Positions 26,564 to 35,355 of a stretch of DNA of 64,000 nucleotides are shown here, in pieces. A program made the position numbers and the translations under genes. Each line of letters begins with the position of its first letter. Within the stretch, counting starts at the first letter, position 1. This DNA comes from CAYWNA01 sp964459305 (GTDB lineage: Bacteria > Planctomycetota > Planctomycetia > Pirellulales > Pirellulaceae): NCBI GenBank assembly GCA_964459305.1, contig CAYWNA010000041.1:1-64000 (forward strand), in the 5' to 3' direction. The notes under the pieces are model-generated. The model worked only from the letters and a program-made list of their open reading frames with translations. It was not told the DNA's origin and did not search any database.

Positions 26564-28828
26564 ATGGCAACACTTGCGGACAGTGTGGTCAGCAGCACAT
26601 CGCGACGGCTGCGATTGCGCATGCGCCCCGATCTGTCCGCACGCCAGCAACGCTATCACGGCGAGAACTACTGGGTCGTCAAAGAGCCGGTGGGATTGAA
26701 CTACTTCCGTTTTCACGAGGAGGAGTTCGCCATTCTTCAGATGCTGGACGGTCAGTCGAGCATGGAGGATATCAAGGAGGACTTCGAAGCGGAGTTCGCG
26801 CCCCAGAAGATCACTTATCAAGATCTGCAGCAGTTCATCGGCATGTTGCACCGGAGCGGTCTGGTCGTCTCCGAGGCGGCAGGGCAGGGCCGGCAGTTGC
26901 GCAAGCGGCGCGACGAGAAGAAGCGTAAGGAATTGCTGGGCAAGTTTACCAACGTCTTTGCCATTCGCTTTCGCGGCGTTGACCCCGAGTGGTTCTTGAC
27001 ACGTTTATACCGATTTACGTTTTGGCTATACCACCCGGCCGTCGCTCTTATCTGCATTATGATTGGCATCAGCGCCTTGCTGCTGATAGGGGTCCAATTC
27101 GACGTATTCCGGTCACGTTTGCCGACGTTTCATCAGTTCTTCGGCCCCCACAATTGGATCTACTTGGGCGCGACGATGGCGGCGGTCAAGGTCGTGCACG
27201 AATTCGGCCACGGCCTATCCTGCAAGCACTTCGGCGGCGAATGTCACGAAATCGGTTTGATGTTCTTGGTGTTCACGCCTTGTTTGTACTGCAACGTGTC
27301 CGATTCGTGGATGCTGCCCAACAAATGGCACAGGGTAATCATCGGAGCGGCTGGCATCATCGTCGAACTCACCTTGGCGTCGATCGCCACACTGTTGTGG
27401 TGGTTCAGCGAGCCAGGTTTGCTGAATCATCTCTGCTTGAGCGTGATGTTCATCTGCTCGGTCAGCACGTTGATTTTCAACGGCAATCCGCTTCTGCGGT
27501 TCGACGGCTACTACATCATGATGGACATCGTCGAAATACCCAACCTGCGGCAAAAGTCGACCGAGGTCCTGAAACGGTTCATGGTTGACCTCTGTCTCGG
27601 TCTGGAGCAGCCGGAGAACCCATTCCTGCCGCAAAAGAACCGGTTCTTTTTCGGTTTCTACACCATCGCGGCCGTCTGTTACCGCTGGCTCATCGTCCTG
27701 TCCATCTGCATGTTTCTGAACAAGGTGTTGGAGCCGTACGGCCTGCAAGTCCTCGGCCGGCTCGTCGCCGCCATGGGTTTCTTCGGATTGGTCGTTCAGC
27801 CGATTTGGAAGTTGGGCAAGTTCTTCTATATTCCTGGGAGGATGCACAAGGTGAAGCGACATCGAGTGATAGCGACGGTGGCCGTCGTGGGAACGGTCGT
27901 TGCGGCCGTCGTTTTCGTGCCGCTCCCGCACTCGGTCAAATGTACCTTTGAGGTCGGCCCGAAAGACGCCGCCGCCGTGTACGTCGACGTACCCGGGCGG
28001 TTAGAGAGTATCTCGGAGGGTGTCAAGGAAGGGCAGAGCGTAGAGAAGGGCGACAGTCTAGTGACGCTGGTCAACCCGGACCTGGAATTGGCCGTCGTCA
28101 AACTGAAAGGCCAATTGGACCAGGCCGAGACGCGAAAAGATGCACTGGAAGATGAGCGTTTTCACGATGATCGGGCTCATCTGCAGATCGAGCAGGTCAA
28201 CGAGATCAAAGCCACGGTGGAAAAGCAATTGGAGGCGCAAGAGGGGGAGTTGAAGCGTCTGAAAATCGTGTCGCCCGACGATGGCGTGATCATCCCGGCG
28301 CCGCCGCGTCCGTCGCGCCCTGAAGCCGGCCGGCTGCCAATGTGGTCCGGATCACCGCTGGATCGGAAAAACCTGGGAGCCGCCTTTGCGGAAAGCGACT
28401 TGATATGTCGCGTCGGCGATCCCAACGACCTCGAGGCGCTGCTGGTGGTCGACCAGGCGGACATCGAACTGGTGGAAGCCGCCATGCACGATGGTGCTCA
28501 GCCAGACGTTGATCTTCAGATGGACGCTTATCCGGGCGAGACGCTGACAAGCCGTATCGTGGAATTGGCGAGAGTTGATTTGAAAGTTACGCCGGCGAGT
28601 CTGTCGAGCCAAGCCGGCGGCACGTTGGACACCAAGATGGACCCCACCGGCGTCCAGCGGCCCATGAGTACCTCGTACCAGGCGCGCGTGCCGTTAGACG
28701 AACAGGGTGAATTGACAGGTTTGTTGTGTACAGGTTTGCGCGGGCGCGCAAAAGTCCACACTAGAAAGCAATCATTGGGGAAGCGTCTCTATCGCTACCT
28801 TTCGAAGACTTTCCATTTTGACATGTAG
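26564..28828 (+). CDS. PqqD-like / M50 site-2 protease / HlyD fusion protein
   Basis: 754 residues in three parts. Residues about 15-105 resemble PqqD, a winged-helix peptide-binding domain (NYFRFHEEEFAILQMLDGQ; DLQQFIGMLHRSGLVV). A membrane domain with several helices follows, carrying the zinc metalloprotease motif HEFGH (212-216) and NPLLRFDGYY with Asp314, the third ligand region of M50 proteases. Then come a last helix (VIATVAVVGTVVAAVVFV) and a periplasmic lipoyl/coiled-coil/barrel adaptor half (AAAVYVDVPGRLESISEGVK; RLKIVSPDDGVIIPAP). Such fusions resemble exporters that process their cargo. The PqqD part could bind a substrate leader; this is inference. GGGAAAG precedes the ATG. Confidence 0.9.
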   Translation: MATLADSVVSSTSRRLRLRMRPDLSARQQRYHGENYWVVKEPVGLNYFRFHEEEFAILQMLDGQSSMEDIKEDFEAEFAPQKITYQDLQQFIGMLHRSGLVVSEAAGQGRQLRKRRDEKKRKELLGKFTNVFAIRFRGVDPEWFLTRLYRFTFWLYHPAVALICIMIGISALLLIGVQFDVFRSRLPTFHQFFGPHNWIYLGATMAAVKVVHEFGHGLSCKHFGGECHEIGLMFLVFTPCLYCNVSDSWMLPNKWHRVIIGAAGIIVELTLASIATLLWWFSEPGLLNHLCLSVMFICSVSTLIFNGNPLLRFDGYYIMMDIVEIPNLRQKSTEVLKRFMVDLCLGLEQPENPFLPQKNRFFFGFYTIAAVCYRWLIVLSICMFLNKVLEPYGLQVLGRLVAAMGFFGLVVQPIWKLGKFFYIPGRMHKVKRHRVIATVAVVGTVVAAVVFVPLPHSVKCTFEVGPKDAAAVYVDVPGRLESISEGVKEGQSVEKGDSLVTLVNPDLELAVVKLKGQLDQAETRKDALEDERFHDDRAHLQIEQVNEIKATVEKQLEAQEGELKRLKIVSPDDGVIIPAPPRPSRPEAGRLPMWSGSPLDRKNLGAAFAESDLICRVGDPNDLEALLVVDQADIELVEAAMHDGAQPDVDLQMDAYPGETLTSRIVELARVDLKVTPASLSSQAGGTLDTKMDPTGVQRPMSTSYQARVPLDEQGELTGLLCTGLRGRAKVHTRKQSLGKRLYRYLSKTFHFDM

Positions 28829-28943
28829 CGATCATTCGTTTGAGACTCCTCTTGATCGATAACGGTTTTAGTAAGATGTTTTGTGATGGTAGGCTCGAAC
28901 GGGCCTCCCGGTTTGTTTCCCATTAAGTGTATGGAGATGAAGT

Positions 28944-29312
28944 ATGGCGAAAGAGAAAGAAGCTGCTGCCGAAGAAGCCCAAGACGCCCCGGCTGAGCCC
29001 CAGGCGCAACAGGCCCCACAACAGCAGGCTCCACAACTGCAGGTGGACGACTCGGCCATTGTGGCCAACTACGCGAACTTCTGCCGCGTGACTGGCTCGC
29101 CGGAAGAGTTGAGCATCGACTTCGGCTTCAACCCACAGCCGGTGGGACCGCCGACGGGACCCATCAAGGTCTCGCAAAGAATCATTGTCAACTTCTTCAC
29201 GGCCAAGCGTCTGCTGGCGGCCCTCTCCATGTCGGTGCAGCGCCACGAGGCTGTGTTCGGCGTGCTCGAGACCGACATTCAGAAACGGCTCAAAACGCCG
29301 CCCACGACCTAA
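28944..29312 (+). CDS. DUF3467 family protein
   Basis: 122 residues. A Glu/Ala/Gln-rich N-terminal tail (residues 1-33) precedes a compact domain: VDDSAIVANYANFCRVTGSP, ELSIDFGFNPQP, IKVSQRIIVNFFTAKRLLAA. This is the DUF3467 signature, found as small proteins across bacteria with no established function. GGAG lies before the ATG. It is the last rightward gene of the locus before a strong terminator, so it may belong to the same transcription unit as the HlyD/M50 genes. Confidence 0.82.
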   Translation: MAKEKEAAAEEAQDAPAEPQAQQAPQQQAPQLQVDDSAIVANYANFCRVTGSPEELSIDFGFNPQPVGPPTGPIKVSQRIIVNFFTAKRLLAALSMSVQRHEAVFGVLETDIQKRLKTPPTT

Positions 29313-29370
29313 CGCTGCGGCGGTGGATCGACCTCGTCGACCAACAAGTGAGTGCCCAGGTTGAGAAAAG

Positions 29371-29403
29371 AAAAGCCCGGCTTCATTGGGAAGCCGGGCT
29401 TTT
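29371..29403. terminator. Bidirectional intrinsic terminator
   Basis: A perfect 14-bp stem AAAAGCCCGGCTTC / GAAGCCGGGCTTTT with a 5-base loop ATTGG. A run of T follows the stem on the plus strand and, because the stem starts with A residues, also on the minus strand. It sits between the convergent DUF3467 and TPR genes and probably ends both transcripts. Confidence 0.9.
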
Positions 29404-29438
29404 ACTTTGTGGTCATCCAAACCGAAACGCGGGCGGGT

Positions 29439-30098
29439 CTAAGTTTCTTTGAGTGCCCGTTCCAAGAACTCGACCTGTTCCTTGACGGCATCCAGGTTGG
29501 GATTCAACTCGACCGATCGCCGAAAGCACTCCAGCGCAGCAAAGCCTTCGCCCAATTCCAGGTGGCAATGCGCCATCCCCACTGCGGCGCCGTAATGGTA
29601 GGGATTCAACTCCAACGTCTGATGGCAGTCGTTGGCCGCATCGTCGTATTGTTTCAGTCGGTAGTGCGCGATGGCCCGCTGGTTCCACGCTTCGGCAAAG
29701 CCCGGGGCCTCTTCGATCAACTCCGTGGCCAGTTCGATCGCCTCGTCGAACTGCAGCGAACTGTTAAGCCGAAGAATGATCGCCAGTTTCTGACGCTGTG
29801 ACTCGTTTCCGTCGCGGTACCACATCTCCCGGATGGCGTGCTCGGCCAGGATGCCGACAACGCGGTCGGGGTCGCGCAGAGCCCGTCCCAGCACAGGATT
29901 GGATTCGTAGCCGCCCAGAAAACCCAACGCCAATATGGCACCGCGCCGCGTCAACTCTCCACCGAATTCAGCAAGACGCTCCAGTGTCGATGTCATATAA
30001 TGAGTAGACACCGAGGCGATGAAGCCTGCGGAATCTTCATCGTCCAGGTATCGGAGGTAGAATCGATCTAGAAGAGGATACTGGCTTTTAATAGTCAC
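29439..30098 (-). CDS. TPR/HEAT-type helical repeat protein
   Basis: 219 residues. An N-terminal helical part resembling HEAT repeats (RRGAILALGFLGGYESNPVL; DPDRVVGILAEHAIREMW) is followed by tetratricopeptide repeats (DEAIELATELIEEAPGFAEA; YDDAANDCHQTLELNP; FAALECFRRSVELNP). The start is GTG with AAGGA about 10 bases upstream. No signal peptide is seen, so it is probably a cytosolic protein-protein interaction module. It is convergent with the DUF3467 gene. No specific partner can be named. Confidence 0.72.
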   Translation of the reverse strand: MTIKSQYPLLDRFYLRYLDDEDSAGFIASVSTHYMTSTLERLAEFGGELTRRGAILALGFLGGYESNPVLGRALRDPDRVVGILAEHAIREMWYRDGNESQRQKLAIILRLNSSLQFDEAIELATELIEEAPGFAEAWNQRAIAHYRLKQYDDAANDCHQTLELNPYHYGAAVGMAHCHLELGEGFAALECFRRSVELNPNLDAVKEQVEFLERALKET

Positions 30099-30280
30099 CG
30101 TGTTGGTTCCTTGGAGCGTGTCGCACCGTCATGTCAGCCACCACTTCGAGTTTAGTTGGAATGGGTTTCCGCTACAACAGCCTGTCACCGGTTGGCGGCC
30201 AATTCAGGCACTTTATAGATTTTGGAGTTTTGGTCAGAATGATAGCGGTATCCAGCGGAGCGTTGACTCGAATAAAGGTA

Positions 30281-31441
30281 ATGCCCAAAATGCCGAACAA
30301 CGAAGATATGCCGGCAGCTAGCTCGGGCTGTCTGTCTGTCCTGGCATGCCTCCTCACGATGCAATCGGCCTGGGCGGTTCAGCCGTCATCATCGGCCGTA
30401 ACGTGGAAAACAGGCCCCAAGCTGGAGCAGCAATTGGATGCGATTGTCGGTATTCATTGGGCATCCAACCCGCTACGGGGCGCATTGACCAGGTTGTCGC
30501 GGGATCAAGGCGTAGCGATTTTTCTGGACCGCCGCGTCGATCCGGACGTTCCGATCGAGTTTTCGATGCAAGGAATGGACCTTGGCGGGGTGCTGAACAG
30601 TCTGGCCGGCCGGGTGCAACAAGGCGTATGTCGAGTGGGCCCAGTGGTTTACATCGGCCCTACCAGGACCTCTTCGATGCTAGCAACCGTGGTAGCCTTG
30701 AAGGAGAATGAAAGCAAGCAACTGCCGTCAGCCGTGCGCGGTCGGTTGAGGCGTTCCGAGCCGCTGAGATGGCCGGAATTGACCGCGCCGCGTGAATTGA
30801 TCGATGGTTTGGCCGCTGGGGTCGGTCTTACGGTGGAGGGCGGCGAACAGATTCCCCATGATCTCTGGCCCGAAGTCGATCTACCGCCACTGACGTTTGC
30901 CCAACGGATGAGCTTGGTGCTGGCCGGGTTTCATATGACATTCGAAATTGGCCAGGACGATTCGACGATCCGTCTGATGCCAATGCCGGAGACCGCTTCT
31001 ATGGAACGGAGCTATCCTCTACGCGGCAACCGGGCGAACGTCATGGCCGTTCTATCCCGCCGGTTTCCCGACGCGAACATCAGCGCCGCGGCCGGCAAAA
31101 TCACTGTAATCGGAACTGTCGAGGAGCACGGGGCGATCAAAAGGGCTCTTGAAGGAAAGTCCGAGCGTCCAACGCCAGCCAAATCCCCGAGTGGCGGTGA
31201 AACGGTCTATTCGCTGAAGATCAAGGGCCGCGTTGGCAAACTCGCGTCGGGATTGGCAACGAAACTGGGGCTTCAGCTCGAATTCGAACAGCGAGCGGCG
31301 GGCAAGTTCAACGAGCCGGTATCTCTAGATGTCAAGGAAGTGTCCCTGGAAGAGCTGCTCGACGCCCTTTTTTCGCCTGCTGGCCTTTCGTACGAATTGA
31401 CGGGCAAAACGCTACGGGTGCGCCTCTCTGGATCCTCGTAG
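30281..31441 (+). CDS. Exported protein with secretin-N-terminal-like (STN) domains
   Basis: About 386 residues. A signal peptide (CLSVLACLLTMQSAWA) is followed by two STN-like modules: ALTRLSRDQGVAIFLDRRVD with FSMQGMDLGGVLNSLAG, and near the C-terminus PVSLDVKEVSLEELLDALFS ending in GLSYELTGKTLRVRL. Between them is a region with REIL-type beta-alpha units. STN modules occur at the periplasmic mouth of secretins and TonB receptors, but no secretin core or barrel is present. ATG at 30281 has AAAGG very close; 30239 and 30308 are alternatives. It lies after the export locus and could act as its periplasmic docking part, which is inference. Confidence 0.68.
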   Translation: MPKMPNNEDMPAASSGCLSVLACLLTMQSAWAVQPSSSAVTWKTGPKLEQQLDAIVGIHWASNPLRGALTRLSRDQGVAIFLDRRVDPDVPIEFSMQGMDLGGVLNSLAGRVQQGVCRVGPVVYIGPTRTSSMLATVVALKENESKQLPSAVRGRLRRSEPLRWPELTAPRELIDGLAAGVGLTVEGGEQIPHDLWPEVDLPPLTFAQRMSLVLAGFHMTFEIGQDDSTIRLMPMPETASMERSYPLRGNRANVMAVLSRRFPDANISAAAGKITVIGTVEEHGAIKRALEGKSERPTPAKSPSGGETVYSLKIKGRVGKLASGLATKLGLQLEFEQRAAGKFNEPVSLDVKEVSLEELLDALFSPAGLSYELTGKTLRVRLSGSS

Positions 31442-31736
31442 CCCCGATGTGAACTGGCGAACGGGCTTTCTACGATCCAGCGGAGCCGAAGGCTGACGTA
31501 TGCTATACCACCCGCGGCCAGAATTGACGCTTTTCCGCATGTAGCCGAAGTCGCCAGACTTTGGTCTGCGTAGGGGAAAAGCCAAACTACAGGTTAGACT
31601 TGTCCGAGGATGGTAAAGTTATTGGCGGGCGGTGGGTCCGCGTACGTCAAAATCCGGAGCGGAAACATGGATCCCGCCCCATTTTGCCAAGCGCCCGCGG
31701 CGTCCGTTCCGCGGGCTATATGATTGTCTTCCTTGG
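31442..31736. other. Convergent intergenic region, nothing recognised
   Basis: About 295 bases between two convergent genes, with no credible reading frame, hairpin or repeat that I could see. Confidence 0.4.
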
Positions 31737-32366
31737 TCAGAATGGCCGTCCGCCCTGCAGTGGGGGACGCGTCATGGGCTGAGTTGGCGTCATGGGCTGA
31801 GTTGGCGTCATGGGCTGGGGCTGCGTCGGCTGGATGGCACTGGCAGTCTGCGCCGGCGCGGTTCGCGTCATTGGGGGAGTAACGGGGCCGATCGCAGGCC
31901 TCGGTGCAAATTGGGAAGTTTCGGGCCGTGGACGGCTGGGTGTTTCTGGTTCGCGACGCTGAAAGTCGGAGGGTACCAAGTCGTCCGCAACCACTTGCAG
32001 CAGTTTCGAAATGCACAGCTTGTTCATGCTGGTTTTGAGGTTGTGGGCCTCGTGACGCAGGGACTGGTGCAGGCTCTCTGGAAGACGGACCGTGATGACT
32101 CGCGTGGCCTCGTCCGCCTGCTTCTGAATACGATTGCGTTCGCGCAGCCGCGCCAGCATCTGTTGGATTTCGGCGTACTCCGGCGTCTGTTCGAATTTGC
32201 ACCTTTCCTCGAAGGTGGGAAATAGGTGATCGATGATTCCGTCCACTCCGAGCACCTCCCGGTAGAATCTCACCCAATCGGGCTCGCGGCGAAACCTCTC
32301 CGCGGCGATTCGTCGAGCTTCCTGGCTTTTTTCGTTTTGGGTTTCAGATCGAGCTACTTCCATCAT
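31737..32366 (-). CDS. Ribbon-helix-helix protein with proline-rich repeat tail
   Basis: About 209 residues. A helical N-terminal part (EARRIAAERFRREPDWVRFY) is followed by a HicB/Arc-like ribbon-helix-helix segment (TRVITVRLPESLHQSLRHEA, then KTSMNKLCISKLLQ). The tail is Pro/Thr/Gln-rich and contains MTPTQP repeats. ATG at 32366 is chosen because AAGGAG lies 5 bases upstream; the frame is open to 32714 but that extension is low-quality sequence. Proteins of this type bind DNA, often their own promoters. No partner toxin gene is adjacent. Confidence 0.72.
   Translation of the reverse strand: MMEVARSETQNEKSQEARRIAAERFRREPDWVRFYREVLGVDGIIDHLFPTFEERCKFEQTPEYAEIQQMLARLRERNRIQKQADEATRVITVRLPESLHQSLRHEAHNLKTSMNKLCISKLLQVVADDLVPSDFQRREPETPSRPRPETSQFAPRPAIGPVTPPMTRTAPAQTASAIQPTQPQPMTPTQPMTPTQPMTRPPLQGGRPF
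31771..31817 (-). repeat. 18-bp in-frame tandem repeat in a protein tail
   Basis: The plus-strand unit GTCATGGGCTGAGTTGGC is present at 31771-31788 and 31789-31806, with an 11-base partial third copy. It encodes MTPTQP repeats at the C-terminus of the ribbon-helix-helix protein. Confidence 0.88.
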
Positions 32367-32883
32367 GTCGGCTCCTTCCATGTACTCCGTGCGGGATTGG
32401 GTCTCGAACAACACTCTGACGAATGTGTGCTGAGGGTTTACTGCAAGCGTGCATGTGAAGTCAAGAGCAGCACTAATGTGCTTGCTGTGCTTGCACTTAG
32501 GGAAAATGAAGGGCGGCTGACAGAATTTAGGCATTCGTGCGCAGACTGCGTGCATTGCGAAGTGTGCACAAGAATTGAGCACCTGGGTCTGGCCCGTCTG
32601 GCGAGCTGTCGGCGATTTTTTTGGATTTTTTTTCGGGGCGAAGGGACATGGAGAGGAAGGGCCGTTGGCCGAGGCGAATTCCAACAGTAATTCCGACGAC
32701 GACGCCTGTTGCAATCACCACTGACGCGTCGTGTAATGGGAGGGACTGAGCTGACCTTTGGCTGGCCCGCCAGAGGGAAACGCGGAGACTCTCTGGGAAA
32801 ACCGTCCAAATTCGGCTATCGAACGCGAAGATGCAGTAGATTTGACCGAAAGCACCTGTGGTTGATCGTTAAGGAAACCGACC
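32367..32883. other. Divergent intergenic region with direct 9-mers
   Basis: About 515 bases between divergent genes. It contains a perfect tandem repeat of TGTGCTTGC at 32477-32494 and several related TGTGC/GTGCA words nearby, plus T-rich tracts around 32615-32633. The 9-mers lie about 110 bases upstream of the ribbon-helix-helix gene and are a candidate operator for it. No gene is recognised. Confidence 0.4.
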
Positions 32884-33390
32884 ATGCCAATTCAAATGAT
32901 GTGTACGGGCTGCGGCCAGACGCTTCGAGTGGGCGACGAGCACGCCGGCAAGAAAGCCCGATGTCCGAACTGTGGGGCGATCGCATCGGTCCCCCCGACT
33001 GACGCAGCGCCACCGACGCCGGCAGCTGAGAGGCCTTTCGCCGACACGGATTACGTGGGCGAATCGACGAATCCATTCGCCGATGTGCCGGGATCGTCAC
33101 CCAATCCCTACCAATCTCCGAGCACTGTCAAGCCCGTCCGTTATCAGAAGCCGCACCGCGGAGGGACGATACTGACTCTCGGAATCCTGGGCATTGTTTG
33201 CTGCGGGCCGCTCGGGATCGCCGCTTGGGTGATGGGATCGTCGGACTTGAAGGAGATCCGAGCGGGACGTATGGACCCGTCCGGCCGTGGTTTGACTCAG
33301 GCCGGCATGGTCGTGGGCATTATCGCCACGGTTCTCCTCATTATCTCGGCTCTCTTCCAGGTGGGCATGCTCGTTGCGAACGCGGCCTGA
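32884..33390 (+). CDS. Zinc-ribbon, DUF4190-type membrane protein
   Basis: 168 residues. The N-terminus is a zinc ribbon (CTGCGQTLRVGDEHAGKKAR followed by CPNCG). A Pro-rich linker leads to two membrane helices in the DUF4190 arrangement (GTILTLGILGIVCCGPLGIA; AGMVVGIIATVLLIISALFQ) with the intervening KEIRAGRMDPSGRG. This architecture is common in planctomycetes and its role is unknown. The ATG follows AAGGAAACCGACC. Confidence 0.8.
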   Translation: MPIQMMCTGCGQTLRVGDEHAGKKARCPNCGAIASVPPTDAAPPTPAAERPFADTDYVGESTNPFADVPGSSPNPYQSPSTVKPVRYQKPHRGGTILTLGILGIVCCGPLGIAAWVMGSSDLKEIRAGRMDPSGRGLTQAGMVVGIIATVLLIISALFQVGMLVANAA

Positions 33391-33482
33391 GGCGGCTCCG
33401 CACTCGCGACCGCGCGAATTCGACGTCTCGCCCGGCAAACAGGACTCATTGGCAGCGGTCTACTCGCTGCGTTACGCCATCT

Positions 33483-33707
33483 CTATCGCAGCGAAATGAC
33501 GCGCCCGCGTTTGGCCTGTTCGATCCACACCTTGTCTTCCCGCGCCAGCCAACCGATGGCCTGCATCACGGTGTCGCGGGGAGCGTCGATCGAGCCAACC
33601 AACTTTGAGATTGAAACCGGGCCCTGTTCATCCAACTCCTGCCACACCAGCCCGGCAGTATCGCCGATTTGTTCGATGCACGAGGTAGAGGTCGCTGTGA
33701 CCATCAT
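33483..33707 (-). CDS. Small winged-helix protein (DUF2582-like)
   Basis: 74 residues that read as a complete winged helix: IGDTAGLVWQELDEQGPVSI, KLVGSIDAPRDTVMQAIGWL, AREDKVWIEQAKRGRVISL. It resembles DUF2582-type winged helices. AAAGGAG precedes the ATG. It lies between the zinc-ribbon gene and the methyltransferase gene and is co-directional with the latter, about 140 bases downstream of its stop. A regulator role is plausible, but the target is unknown. Confidence 0.75.
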   Translation of the reverse strand: MMVTATSTSCIEQIGDTAGLVWQELDEQGPVSISKLVGSIDAPRDTVMQAIGWLAREDKVWIEQAKRGRVISLR

Positions 33708-33845
33708 TCCAACTCCTTTCGTGATTCGTCCCTACCAGCCGCGGAAGTCGATTGCAAAGGCTGCTCCATCGCCCAGCAGTATAGCGGATACGGCGAGCGG
33801 CTCAAGCAACCTGGGGCGGGTGAGCCATTCCGAGGAAAATCCCCC

Positions 33846-35255
33846 TCATCCGGAGGTCAGTGTTTCCGTCCACTTCTTCTCGATGGCCAACAGCTCCTTG
33901 CGTTGAGCTGCGGATACGATGCTGCGTTTGGGCAGGGCACGGAGCTTCTCGACACGGGCACGGGCCTCGTCAATGATGGTGGGCCTGCCGTGGGCTTGCC
34001 ACGAGGCTCGGGGGCGGCGATTGGTCACTGTTGGGAAGTAGTATTCGCTCCTAAAATGCGCCAAGGTGTGCCGGTGGGTCAGATACTCGGCCTCTTGACC
34101 CAGCTCTTGGATAACGCCGGTCGCCAGTGTATCGTCGTCGACCCGGATGCCTTGCTGGGCTCGGCGAAGCGCGCCGGCGATGTCGTTCGCGATGACGGCC
34201 ATTTCCAGAGACATGCACTTAGTCGATTCCAAGTTGCCGATGCCCCAGATGATATTCACATGGCTCAATACGTGCAGCATACCGGTGATTACATTTTCGT
34301 AGGTTGCACCGGCGTCGGCCACGAGGCTCTCCGTGCCGAGCCAGGCGGCGCTGGGCAACCCGTGGAAGGAAGCGATTTTCGCTCCAGCGGCCTGAAGCAG
34401 CCCGTTCTCCACGCTGCCGGTCCGCATGACCGTCGTCTGCATGTCCATGATGTGGGCAAAGCCCATGTTGAACACCAGCGGTCGGCCCGGCTCGAGCGTC
34501 TGGCAGATCACCACGCCGCTCAGCGCCTCGGCGTTGCCAAGCACCAATTCACCAGCCAAGGTGGCAGGTGCTGTGACTCCTCCTCCAGGCTCGGCGTTGA
34601 CCATCATTGGCACGCCGTGGCCGGAGCTCTCGCGAAATGCACCCAGGGCCAATTCGGACCAACGCAACGGGCTAACCGCGGTGTAGCCCAGGCTGAAAAT
34701 CGGTGATTCCGCCAGCGAATCGCCGTCCAGCAGCACCTGGGCCATCTCCACCATGCCCTTGGTCTCGCGAGGATCATAGATGCAGGGTCGAATGTGCTTC
34801 AGGCAGTTCTCGGCGATCAACCGCATTCCCACCAGACCTCGCACCGGCGGAGGCACATCGTCCAAACACGTGCTGACCATGCCGTGCACGTTTTCGAGCC
34901 CGTCGACGACGTGAACCAGGTCCGCGAAACGTCTCTTGTCGATGGGCACGACTTCCTTGTCGATCGCCAAATTGATGGCATTTCCGGTCCAGAACAGACT
35001 TGGCCCGCCAGCGTTTAGCACCACATGTTGGCCGTCGAGGCCGACTAATTTGACTTCGTGCGGGCACCTCTTCACTGCTGCCTCCACAACCTCCGGCGGC
35101 ATGCGCACGACATGCGTACCTTCGACGACCGGGCAGCCGTGCTCCCGGAGCAAGGCTACCACGCCGTCGTCGTCGACTTGGACGCCCGTCTCCCAGAGGA
35201 CGCGGAGGCTCTCTTGGTTGATCCGCTCGATGTCGCTTTTGGTCAGAATCGACAT
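33846..35255 (-). CDS. MttB-family (trimethylamine methyltransferase-like) protein
   Basis: 469 residues matching the MttB superfamily over its whole length (MSILTKSDIERINQESLRVL at the N-terminus; FSLGYTAVSPLRWSELALGA; NAEPGGGVTAPATLAGELVL; THRHTLAHFRSEYYFP). The frame is uninterrupted, so it is a non-pyrrolysine member, a group that includes glycine-betaine methyltransferases. Such enzymes transfer a methyl group from a quaternary amine to a corrinoid protein. No corrinoid-binding protein or methylcobamide transferase is encoded in the window, so the substrate and the acceptor are unknown. Confidence 0.87.
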   Translation of the reverse strand: MSILTKSDIERINQESLRVLWETGVQVDDDGVVALLREHGCPVVEGTHVVRMPPEVVEAAVKRCPHEVKLVGLDGQHVVLNAGGPSLFWTGNAINLAIDKEVVPIDKRRFADLVHVVDGLENVHGMVSTCLDDVPPPVRGLVGMRLIAENCLKHIRPCIYDPRETKGMVEMAQVLLDGDSLAESPIFSLGYTAVSPLRWSELALGAFRESSGHGVPMMVNAEPGGGVTAPATLAGELVLGNAEALSGVVICQTLEPGRPLVFNMGFAHIMDMQTTVMRTGSVENGLLQAAGAKIASFHGLPSAAWLGTESLVADAGATYENVITGMLHVLSHVNIIWGIGNLESTKCMSLEMAVIANDIAGALRRAQQGIRVDDDTLATGVIQELGQEAEYLTHRHTLAHFRSEYYFPTVTNRRPRASWQAHGRPTIIDEARARVEKLRALPKRSIVSAAQRKELLAIEKKWTETLTSG

Positions 35256-35355
35256 GGCTGTCTCTCAGTGCGTGGAATGGCGGGCGACGGGCGTCACCCC
35301 GTTGATGATGGAACCGGAGGCTGACACCTCCGGCTCGCCGATGTCTTCACAGCTT

